Translations under genes and position numbers: made by a program | Notes under the pieces: model-generated | What the model saw: only the letters and a program-made list of their open reading frames with translations | Told to the model about the DNA's origin: nothing | Database searches by the model: none | Source of the DNA: JADJNW01 sp964517175 | GTDB taxonomy: Bacteria; Bacteroidota; Bacteroidia; Chitinophagales; Saprospiraceae | Reading direction: 5' to 3' | Length of the DNA stretch: 24,445 nucleotides | NCBI GenBank assembly: GCA_964517175.1 | Contig: CAZFBU010000057.1 | Coordinates: 1-24,445, forward strand | Shown here: positions 15,851-22,653 of the stretch, piece by piece | Position numbering within the stretch: position 1 is the first letter of the stretch | Layout: every line of letters begins with the position of its first letter

Positions 15851-15858
15851 CAAATGTA
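15851..15858 (-). promoter_or_regulatory. Putative -7 promoter box for the rluA-like gene
   Basis: On the minus strand this reads TACATTTG, an exact TAnnTTTG match about 69 bases before the pseudouridine synthase start; it touches the mqnD start codon on the other strand. The leader would include the 14-bp palindrome. Confidence 0.35.
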
Positions 15859-16688
15859 TGAAATTATCTCTGGGATTTTCACCTTGTCCGAATGATACCT
15901 ATATTTTCGATGCGATGATCCACGGCAAGATCGACACCGAGGGGCTGGAATTTGACGTCCATCTCGGCGATGTCGAAGATTTGAACCAGCAGGCTTTCGT
16001 TGGCAATCTGGATATTACCAAGCTCAGTTACCACACCTATGCTTATCTTACCGACACCTACTGCCTGCTCGATGCGGGCAGCGCGCTCGGCAATAACTGC
16101 GGTCCGTTGCTTATCGCAAAAAAGCCCCTGAGCAAAGCGGAAATCATCGCGGGCAAAATCGCCATTCCCGGCAAATACACGACCGCCAATTTCCTGCTCG
16201 GCTATGCTTATCCTGATGCTCAGAACAAAGTAGAAATGCTGTTTTCCGATATTGAAAATGCGGTGCTGCGTGAAGAAGTCGATGCAGGGCTGATCATTCA
16301 CGAAAACCGATTTACCTATCAGCAGAAAGGGTTGGTAAAACTAATCGACCTCGGCGAATACTGGGAAACCAATACCAGGATGCCCATCCCGCTGGGCGGC
16401 ATTGTGATCCGGCGGGATTTGCCGATTGAAATTCAGCAAAAAGTAAACCGCGTGCTGCAACGAAGCGTGCAATTTGCTTTTGAACACCCAAAATCATCCC
16501 TGGCGTACGTGCGTGCCCACGCGCAGGAGATGGATGAATCCGTGATGTATCAGCATATCGAATTGTACGTCAATGATTACACCAAAAACCTGGGCGACCG
16601 CGGCAAGGCAGCCGTGCAGCACTTATTCGATGTTGCCGTGAAAAATGGCGTCATTCCGCAGCAAACGCAGTCGCTTTTTTTAGGGTAA
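15858..16688 (+). CDS. mqnD: 1,4-dihydroxy-6-naphthoate synthase (futalosine menaquinone pathway)
   Basis: MqnD converts cyclic dehypoxanthinyl futalosine to 1,4-dihydroxy-6-naphthoate, a late step of the futalosine route to menaquinone. The 276-residue protein has the N-terminal signature LGFSPCPNDTYIFDA, then LDITKLSYHTYAYL, LGNNCGPLLIAKK, and GLIIHENRFTY with H148 as the likely catalytic base (compare His145 in Thermus). The fold resembles a periplasmic binding protein, but no signal peptide is present, as expected for the cytoplasmic enzyme. Other mqn genes are not in the window. Start ATG 15858 fits the family N-terminus. The gene implies that this organism makes menaquinone by the futalosine rather than the classical Men pathway. 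Confidence 0.95.
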   Translation: MKLSLGFSPCPNDTYIFDAMIHGKIDTEGLEFDVHLGDVEDLNQQAFVGNLDITKLSYHTYAYLTDTYCLLDAGSALGNNCGPLLIAKKPLSKAEIIAGKIAIPGKYTTANFLLGYAYPDAQNKVEMLFSDIENAVLREEVDAGLIIHENRFTYQQKGLVKLIDLGEYWETNTRMPIPLGGIVIRRDLPIEIQQKVNRVLQRSVQFAFEHPKSSLAYVRAHAQEMDESVMYQHIELYVNDYTKNLGDRGKAAVQHLFDVAVKNGVIPQQTQSLFLG

Positions 16689-17002
16689 AATGAAGGTAAG
16701 TATTTGCAAGGTAACTTCGGTGCCGCATCAGAAATTATAGCGAGTTTTTTACGAAAGTGATAGCCTCTTCTGACAAGAATTTCCTTTTGCTGCTGCAATC
16801 CTTCTTTTTCTGATGCCATGTCATAAAAACAGANNNNNNNNNNNNNNNNNNNNNNNNNNNNNNNNNNNNNNNNNNNNNNNNNNNNNNNNNNNNNNNNNNN
16901 NNNNNNNNNNNNNNNNNNNNNNNNNNNNNNNNNATAAAAACAGATTTTTTACCGAACATCCTTAGTAGCCTTCAAATAATCTACGTAGTTTAGGACGTTT
17001 AC
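16689..17002. other. Intergenic stretch with assembly gap, mqnD / helicase fusion
   Basis: No gene supported. The left part (16689-16833) and right part (16934-17002) are AT-rich. No terminator after mqnD and no exact TAnnTTTG box before the helicase gene were seen. Short minus-strand frames cross here, one starting MASEKEGL, but they run into mqnD antisense and are not convincing. Confidence 0.5.
16834..16933. other. Assembly gap of 100 N
   Basis: Exactly 100 N, a conventional scaffolding length. The last 11 bases before it and the first 11 after it are identical (ATAAAAACAGA), so the true gap may be zero and the flanks may simply overlap. Confidence 0.95.
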
Positions 17003-19837
17003 ATGGTAAAATCAAAGTGTTTAAATCGTATGAAAATTTTGTATTATAATGACTTGAAAATAAAGCCTGTAAAAAAACAATTCGATAAGGTCGTAGCGCA
17101 GTTGCAGCAAGGTGATTTCAAGTCAGCAGAGGTAAAGAAGATGCCAAATACCGGTTATTTTCGAGCAAAACTAGACCGTGAAAACCGGCTTTTATTTAAA
17201 ATAGGAGTATATCAAGAGGAGCGATATTTATTTTTGTTGGAAATAATATTACATCATGCTTACGAAAAGTCGCGCTTCCTGAATGGCGCTGCAATAGACG
17301 ATAACAAGTTAGCGCCATTGCCCTCGCCGGAGCAATTGGCAGCGGAGGAACTCACACCCGTCGCATATGTACGCCCCACGAGCAGACATTTTCATATATT
17401 GGATAAAATTATTTCGTTTGACGAGGAGCAGGATGCCATTTTTCAGGCGGCACTTCCCGTCATTATCATTGGTTCGGCGGGCAGTGGCAAAACGGCGCTC
17501 ACGCTCGAAAAAATCAAGCAATTGCGTGGCAAAGTGTTGTATGTGACGCTTTCCTCTTTTTTGGTAGAAAATTCGCGCAATCTATATTATGCCTTTCAAT
17601 ATGACAACGAGCAGCAGGAGGTGGACTTTTTGTCGTTTCAGGAATACCTCGGCAGCATTGATTTGCCCAAAGGCAAAGCGATTACTTTTCGGGACTTCGA
17701 GGGTTGGATTTGGCGATACCAGCAAGCCTTCAGAATCAAGGATGCGCATAAGGTTTTTGAGGAGTTTAAGGGCGTTATTACCGGTGCTGTTATCGATGCG
17801 GCTTACCTTTCGCGCGAGGCTTACGTAGATTTGGGCGTGCGCCAATCCGTGTTTACATCCGACGAACGGGCACAACTCTACGATTTGTTTTTAAAATACC
17901 TCGATTTTTTAGCCGAAGGTAATTTTTATGATGCGAATATCGCTGCATTTGAAAGACTGGAAAAAGTACAGCCTTATTATGATTTTATAGTCGTGGACGA
18001 GGTACAAGATATTACAAACATACAGCTGTTATTACTTTTAAAATCATTAAAGCAGCCAAAAAATTTTATTCTGTGCGGTGACAGTAATCAGATTGTGCAC
18101 CCCAATTTTTTCTCGTGGTCGAACGTGAAACGCTTGTTTTATGAAAAAGACCTCGCTGGCAACCTGACGCGTATTTTATATACCAATTACCGCAACACCC
18201 CGGAAGTAACTCATATTGCCAATCAATTATTATTAGTCAAAAATGCTCGTTTTGGTTCGATTGACAAAGAAAGCACCTACCTCGTAAAAGCGAATGCGGC
18301 CCATGCGGGCGCGGTAGAATTTTATGAAGATAAGCCAAAAATTAAACAGGAACTGGACAAACGCACCGGAAAGTCGGCCAAATTTGCTGTACTCGTAATG
18401 CGCAATGAAGATAAAGCCGAAGCCCGTAAATTTTTCAATACGCCGCTTTTATTTAGCGTGCAAGAAGCCAAAGGCTTGGAATATGACAATATCATTTTGT
18501 ACAATATCATCTCTAATAATGAAGCAGAATTTCGGGAACTATGCCGGGGCGTAAGCAAGGACGATCTGGAAAGCGAACTCGTCTTTTCCCGCGCCAAAGA
18601 CAAAACTGATAAGTCATTAGAAATTTACAAATTCTACGTCAATTCGCTCTACGTTGCCATCACCAGAGCCGTGAAAAACTTGTATGTGGTAGAGCGCATC
18701 CGCAAGCACGATTTGCTGGAATTGCTGGAATTGACCAATTTTCGGCAGCAGGTGAACATGAAAGCCCAGGAATCTTCGCTCGACGACTGGCAGAAGGAAG
18801 CTCGTAAGCTGGAATTGCAAGGCAAACAAGCGCAGGCAGAAGACATTCGCAAGCAGATTTTGAAAGTGCAACCCGTACCCTGGGAGGTGATCACCGTAGA
18901 TAAGCGGGAGGAGTTGAAGAAAAAGGCATTTGATCCCGATAATTACAATAAAAAAGCCAAAGATGCACTCTACGAATATGCCCTGATGTATTATGAAACC
19001 TGGGCTTTCGACAAATTAGTAGAATTCAAATATAATAAAGCCGCCGACTGGAAGCGCGAGGGCATGGGACGAATAGAACGCAAGTTTCCGGAGTTTTTCA
19101 ATGACAACCTCAAGCAAGTGGAAAACGCGGTGCGCAAATACGGACCCGATTATCGCACGGAATTCAACCTCACGCCGCTGATGATGGCAACGCTGGGCGG
19201 GAGCGTCAAAATTATTCATTTTTTGCTGGAACTGGGCGCGCAGCCGGATTTGAAAGACAACCTCGGTCGGCAGGCGTTTCAAATTGCCTTACTAAAATCC
19301 TACCAATTGCCCGAGAGCTACGGCGCAAAAGTTTTGGGTAAAATATATCATACCCTTCAACCCGACAGCCTGCGTATAAAATTTAAAAATCGGTTGATTA
19401 AGCTCGATAACCATCAGATGGAGTTTTTTATGTTCAATTATATGGTGGCACTGACGCGTGAAATGACCACCTACAAAATTCAGCAGGATTCGCCCGGTTT
19501 TCAAACCGCCGATTTCCTCCAGGCAGTACAACATTACCCGCACGCTGTCATGCCCGAATATCGCAAAAAGCGGACCTACCTTTCCGCAATGCTCTCGAAA
19601 AACGAAATTTACCGGCAAGACCCCTACAATCGGCAGTTGTTTTACCGCATTCGACAGGGGTATTACATCCTTAATCCCTTGCTCGAGCTCGAAACAGAAG
19701 ATGGCTGGAAAAATATATATGAGGTACTGCAAGTCACAACTCATACAGAAAATGCCTCGCCTCGGTTGAAACGCTTTTTAGAATACCTGGAGGACTCAAA
19801 AACGGCACTCGCCACGGAGGCATTGGGAGGGGAATAG
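17003..19837 (+). CDS. RelE/ParE-like domain fused to UvrD/Rep-type SF1 helicase with ankyrin-like segment
   Basis: A 944-residue protein of unknown role. Residues about 10-95 resemble a RelE/ParE toxin fold (FDKVVAQLQQGDFK, YFRAKLDRENRLLFKI, LLEIILHHAYEKSRFL). A full SF1A helicase core follows: Walker A GSAGSGKTALT (157-167), DEVQD motif II (332-336), CGDSNQIVHP motif III (358-367), NYRNTPE motif IV (395-401), QEAKGLEYDNI motif V (487-497) and YVAITRA motif VI (550-556). A charged helical region (about 590-640) leads to an ankyrin-like unit, TPLMMATLGGSVKIIHFLLE with LGAQPDLKDNLGRQAF (724-759), and an unassigned C-terminus. ATG 17003 is used; ATG 17030 fits the domain edge equally well. The gene stands alone between two assembly gaps, with no antitoxin or partner visible. 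Line 18001-18060 has 17/60 G+C against 34/60 in pgi at 9001-9060, hinting at foreign origin. Defence or stress response is possible. Confidence 0.8.
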   Translation: MVKSKCLNRMKILYYNDLKIKPVKKQFDKVVAQLQQGDFKSAEVKKMPNTGYFRAKLDRENRLLFKIGVYQEERYLFLLEIILHHAYEKSRFLNGAAIDDNKLAPLPSPEQLAAEELTPVAYVRPTSRHFHILDKIISFDEEQDAIFQAALPVIIIGSAGSGKTALTLEKIKQLRGKVLYVTLSSFLVENSRNLYYAFQYDNEQQEVDFLSFQEYLGSIDLPKGKAITFRDFEGWIWRYQQAFRIKDAHKVFEEFKGVITGAVIDAAYLSREAYVDLGVRQSVFTSDERAQLYDLFLKYLDFLAEGNFYDANIAAFERLEKVQPYYDFIVVDEVQDITNIQLLLLLKSLKQPKNFILCGDSNQIVHPNFFSWSNVKRLFYEKDLAGNLTRILYTNYRNTPEVTHIANQLLLVKNARFGSIDKESTYLVKANAAHAGAVEFYEDKPKIKQELDKRTGKSAKFAVLVMRNEDKAEARKFFNTPLLFSVQEAKGLEYDNIILYNIISNNEAEFRELCRGVSKDDLESELVFSRAKDKTDKSLEIYKFYVNSLYVAITRAVKNLYVVERIRKHDLLELLELTNFRQQVNMKAQESSLDDWQKEARKLELQGKQAQAEDIRKQILKVQPVPWEVITVDKREELKKKAFDPDNYNKKAKDALYEYALMYYETWAFDKLVEFKYNKAADWKREGMGRIERKFPEFFNDNLKQVENAVRKYGPDYRTEFNLTPLMMATLGGSVKIIHFLLELGAQPDLKDNLGRQAFQIALLKSYQLPESYGAKVLGKIYHTLQPDSLRIKFKNRLIKLDNHQMEFFMFNYMVALTREMTTYKIQQDSPGFQTADFLQAVQHYPHAVMPEYRKKRTYLSAMLSKNEIYRQDPYNRQLFYRIRQGYYILNPLLELETEDGWKNIYEVLQVTTHTENASPRLKRFLEYLEDSKTALATEALGGE

Positions 19838-19859
19838 TGCATCAAAACGGTGGCATGGA

Positions 19860-19886
19860 TTTCGTAAATCTTTGAGATTTGCGAAA
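19860..19886. repeat. Hairpin at contig end downstream of the helicase fusion
   Basis: TTTCGTAAATC and GATTTGCGAAA pair over 11 bp with one G-T wobble and a 5-base loop TTTGA. It starts 22 bases after the helicase stop and 6 bases before a run of N. It may be a terminator (the bases beyond are lost in the gap) or, given that assembly broke here, one copy of a dispersed palindromic repeat. Confidence 0.5.
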
Positions 19887-19892
19887 CCTGAA

Positions 19893-19992
19893 NNNNNNNN
19901 NNNNNNNNNNNNNNNNNNNNNNNNNNNNNNNNNNNNNNNNNNNNNNNNNNNNNNNNNNNNNNNNNNNNNNNNNNNNNNNNNNNNNNNNNNNN
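19893..19992. other. Assembly gap of 100 N
   Basis: Exactly 100 N between the helicase gene and ilvN. Unlike the other two gaps, its flanks show no obvious overlap (left ends ACCTGAA, right begins GGGTTGAA), so unknown sequence, possibly including a gene, may be missing. The non-gap part of this 217-base interval contains no gene that I can support. Confidence 0.95.
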
Positions 19993-20054
19993 GGGTTGAA
20001 ATTGCCCTGTCGGTCAAGTCGATGTGATGTTTTTATGATGCAAAATGATAAACT

Positions 20055-20594
20055 TTAACCCGTCGTCTCCTTTTCTAAGCCCAGTGACTGCAAATACTTA
20101 TTCAATTGCTCCATTGGTTTCACGATCGCGACACGCCCCGAGCGCACAAATTCATAGATACCATGCTCTTTCAGGTCATGGAGCAAAGCTTCGGTCTCTT
20201 GCTCATGCCCCGTTTTTTCAATAACGATGTACTCCGATTCAATTTCCAGAATGCGCGCATTGTGCCGCCGCACCATTTGCTCCATGCGATTGCCATGATC
20301 GAACAAGTTCCTGGGGACTTTGTACAAAGCGATCTCCTGGTAAACGATCTCTTCTTTTTCGTAATAAAATGCCTTGACAATGTCCACCTGCTTTTCGAGC
20401 TGGGCGACCAGTTTCCGAACCATTTCTTCGGGTACGATCACCACAATGGTAAAACGGTGAATGCCCGGCATGGAAGATTGGGAGGTAGTGAGGCTTTCTA
20501 CGTTGATATGCCGACGCGAAAATATGGACACCACGCGCGCCAGCAAGCCCGTGTGGTGTTCGGTGAAAACGATGATGGTGTATTCTTTTTTCAT
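20055..20594 (-). CDS. ilvN: Acetolactate synthase small (regulatory) subunit
   Basis: Regulatory partner of IlvB; it raises activity of the catalytic subunit and confers feedback inhibition by valine. The 179-residue protein has an N-terminal ACT domain, YTIIVFTEHHTGLLARVVSIF with RRHINVESLT, the usual ligand-binding loop region, and a second ACT-like domain from about residue 80 (ALYKVPRN, GIYEFVRSGRVAIVKP). Length fits the IlvH/IlvN family. The ATG at 20594 is 62 bases downstream of ilvB on the same strand, so the two are surely one transcript. The symbol ilvH would be equally valid. Nothing indicates damage. ilvC, often next in such operons, is not seen; an assembly gap and the convergent helicase gene follow. 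Confidence 0.93.
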   Translation of the reverse strand: MKKEYTIIVFTEHHTGLLARVVSIFSRRHINVESLTTSQSSMPGIHRFTIVVIVPEEMVRKLVAQLEKQVDIVKAFYYEKEEIVYQEIALYKVPRNLFDHGNRMEQMVRRHNARILEIESEYIVIEKTGHEQETEALLHDLKEHGIYEFVRSGRVAIVKPMEQLNKYLQSLGLEKETTG

Positions 20595-20645
20595 GGTTGA
20601 AAGGTTGATTTATCCGCCTCGGGCGGAACGGTTGAAGGGTTGAAA
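20595..20645. repeat. Octamer-periodic tract with embedded TCCGCC/GGCGGA hairpin
   Basis: Between ilvB and ilvN two pairs of tandem octamers occur: GGTTGAAA-GGTTGATT (20595-20610) and GGTTGAAG-GGTTGAAA (20630-20645). Between them lies a 6-bp hairpin TCCGCC-TCG-GGCGGA (20613-20627). The octamers are the reverse-complement form of those at 4747-4770. The hairpin sits in the mRNA just upstream of the ilvN start. Confidence 0.5.
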
Positions 20646-20656
20646 GAGTATTCAAC

Positions 20657-22557
20657 CTACTCTAAAACAATCTCATCCACGGCAGCGCCACTCGGTACCA
20701 TGGGGAAAATATTTTCTTCTTTTTCCACTTGTATGTGCAACAAATAAGGGCCGTCGTGTGCGAGCATTTCGGCAATACCTTCGTTCAGTTCTTCTGGTTT
20801 AGAAATCGTCTTACCCGCTACACCAAAGCCTTCAGCAATTTTGACGAAATCAGGGTTTTGTAATTCCACCACCGAGTAGCGTCGGTCAAAAAATAGCTGC
20901 TGCCATTGGCGCACCATGCCCAGGAAGTTGTTGTCGAGCAAAACAATTTTGACCCCGACGTGCCACTGCGCGCACATGCCCAGTTCTTGAATGGTCATCT
21001 GAAAACCGCCATCACCAATAAACGCCACCACTTCCCGATCCGGATGCGCCAGCTTCGCGCCGAATGCTGCCGGCAAGCCGTAGCCCATCGTGCCCGCGCC
21101 ACCACTGGACACCCACTGATTGGTATTCAGATAGTTATAATAGCGTGCCGCTACCATTTGGTGCTGTCCAACATCGGTCGCCACGATTGCATTTCCCTTC
21201 GTTTGATCCGAAACGGCTTTGACCGCCATGCCCATTTTGATCTTTCCATCAGCAGAAGGCTGCAAATCTTTTTTGATCACCTTTTCGTATTCAATGGCAT
21301 CATGCTTATGAAATTCAGCAATCCATTCGGGATATGCTTTTTTATTTACCAATGGTAATAGCGATTCTAAGGCTAATTTAGCATCTGAAATAACTGGCAC
21401 GTGTGCGAATACATTTTTACTAACTTCCGAAGGGTCGATTTCGATATGAATAACTTTTGCCTGCTTGGCGTATTTTGACAAATTGCCCGTCACTCGGTCA
21501 TCGAAGCGCATACCAATGGCAATGAGTACATCGCATTTATTTTGCAGCATATTCGGACCGTAATTGCCGTGCATGCCCAGCATACCCATGTGCAACGGAT
21601 GATCCGATGGAATCGAAGACAAACCGTGAATCGTGCACCCCAGCGGAATACCGGTTTTCTCTACAAAAGTTTTGAAAACCTCCTGCGCGTGCGCAATTTG
21701 GATGCCATGTCCAGCAAGGATCATGGGGCGTTCTGCACTATTGATCAAATCCGCCGCTTCGCGCAAACTTTCCGCATCTGGCTTTGGAAAAGGATGATAG
21801 CTACGGATCCACTTGTGTTTTTTGTAGGCAAAATCCAGCGATTCAAACTGCGCATTTTTGGTAATATCGATTACCACGGGGCCCGGACGACCAGAATTGG
21901 CGATGTAAAATGCTTTCGCAAAAACCTCTGGAATTTCGGACGCCGTTGTAATCTGATAATTCCACTTCGTCACCGGCATCGTACAATTTATCACATCCGT
22001 TTCCTGAAAAGCATCGGAACCGAGCAAGTGTGCCGCCACCTGTCCGGTAATGCAAACCAGCGGTGTCGAATCGAGCATGGCATCAGCTAAGCCTGTTAGC
22101 AGATTCATTGCGCCTGGACCGGAAGTAGCCATACAAACGCCCGTTCTACGAGTCACGCGCGCGTATCCTTCCGCCGCGTGGATAGCACCTTGCTCGTGCC
22201 TCGGCAAAATGTGTCGGAGCCGATCTTGATAATAATACAAAGCATCATATACGGGCATAATAGCCCCCCCCGGGTAGCCGAAAATGGTATCTACCCCTTC
22301 TGCCANNNNNNNNNNNNNNNNNNNNNNNNNNNNNNNNNNNNNNNNNNNNNNNNNNNNNNNNNNNNNNNNNNNNNNNNNNNNNNNNNNNNNNNNNNNNNNN
22401 NNNNNACGGGCATAATAGCCCCCCCCGGGTAGCCGAAAATGGTATCTACCCCTTCTGCCAGGAGGCAGCGTAGAACGGCTTCTGCGCCGGTTATTTTTAT
22501 TGCAATTTCTTTTGCTTCAAGGGTCAATGTTTCTGTGGAGTTTGTATTTTCACTCAT
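20657..22557 (-). CDS. ilvB: Acetolactate synthase large (catalytic) subunit, interrupted by an assembly gap
   Basis: The TPP- and FAD-dependent enzyme that condenses two pyruvates to acetolactate (or pyruvate with 2-ketobutyrate), first common step of valine, leucine and isoleucine synthesis. The N-terminal part (22406-22557) encodes MSENTNSTET to GYPGGAIMP; the rest (20657-22258) continues from MPVYDALYYY. Both contain the same Met codon because 55 bases are duplicated across the Ns. Merging them yields one 581-residue frame, normal for the family. Motifs: RHEQGAIHAAEGYAR with the TPP-activating Glu (about residue 70), GGAGTMGYGLPAAFGAK, and the TPP/Mg motif GDGGFQMTIQEL to LLDNNFLGMVRQW. 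As deposited, the 155 extra bases shift the frame, so automatic callers may report two fragments or a pseudogene. It lies 96 bases after ilvD and 62 before ilvN. Confidence 0.93.
22251..22305. repeat. 55-bp direct duplicate, left copy (assembly overlap)
   Basis: Identical to 22406-22460, base for base, including a run of eight C. It ends exactly at the N run. This is best read as contig-end overlap rather than a biological repeat. Confidence 0.9.
22306..22405. other. Assembly gap of 100 N inside ilvB
   Basis: Exactly 100 N flanked by 55 identical bases on each side. The reading frame and protein family both require that the Ns and one copy be removed. Confidence 0.97.
22406..22460. repeat. 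55-bp direct duplicate, right copy (assembly overlap)
   Basis: Begins exactly at the end of the N run and equals 22251-22305. It encodes, on the minus strand, the conserved IlvB stretch around DTIFGYPGGAIMP. Confidence 0.9.
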
Positions 22558-22570
22558 ATCTTAGTTTTTG

Positions 22571-22650
22571 GGAAGATGGAAGGATAAAAGAGTGAGAAGA
22601 TTAACTTTATATTAAAATCTTCCAATCCTCCTATCTTCCAGTCCTCCAAT
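22571..22650. repeat. Inverted pair of octamer-periodic tracts, ilvD / ilvB spacer
   Basis: A purine-rich block (22571-22602: GGAAGATG, GAAGGATA, AAAGAGTG, AGAAGATT) is followed after 16 AT-rich bases by a pyrimidine-rich block (22619-22650: CTTCCAAT, CCTCCTAT, CTTCCAGT, CCTCCAAT). Each block has an 8-base period and the two are roughly reverse complements, so the spacer transcript could fold into a long imperfect hairpin. A perfect 7-bp part is GAAGATT (22596-22602) with AATCTTC (22616-22622). Confidence 0.55.
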
Positions 22651-22653
22651 GAT

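Noticed and set aside
16577..16819. Possible small minus-strand protein starting MASEKEGLQQQKEI
   Set aside because: The start looks natural, but the frame runs into the antisense of mqnD without a family match, and the upstream part is next to a gap.
16934..17010. Minus-strand fragment reading NYVDYLKATKDVR then stop, possibly the tail of another gene
   Set aside because: A stop lies a few codons upstream in the same frame and there is no start; too short to support a remnant.
22178..22432. Plus-strand open frame spanning the N gap
   Set aside because: It is antisense to ilvB and is kept open only by Ns.
22251..22460. 55-bp direct repeat in ilvB as a biological duplication or slippage site
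   Set aside because: Both copies abut an N run of exactly 100 bases, and only their merging gives the conserved protein; contig overlap is the simpler reading.
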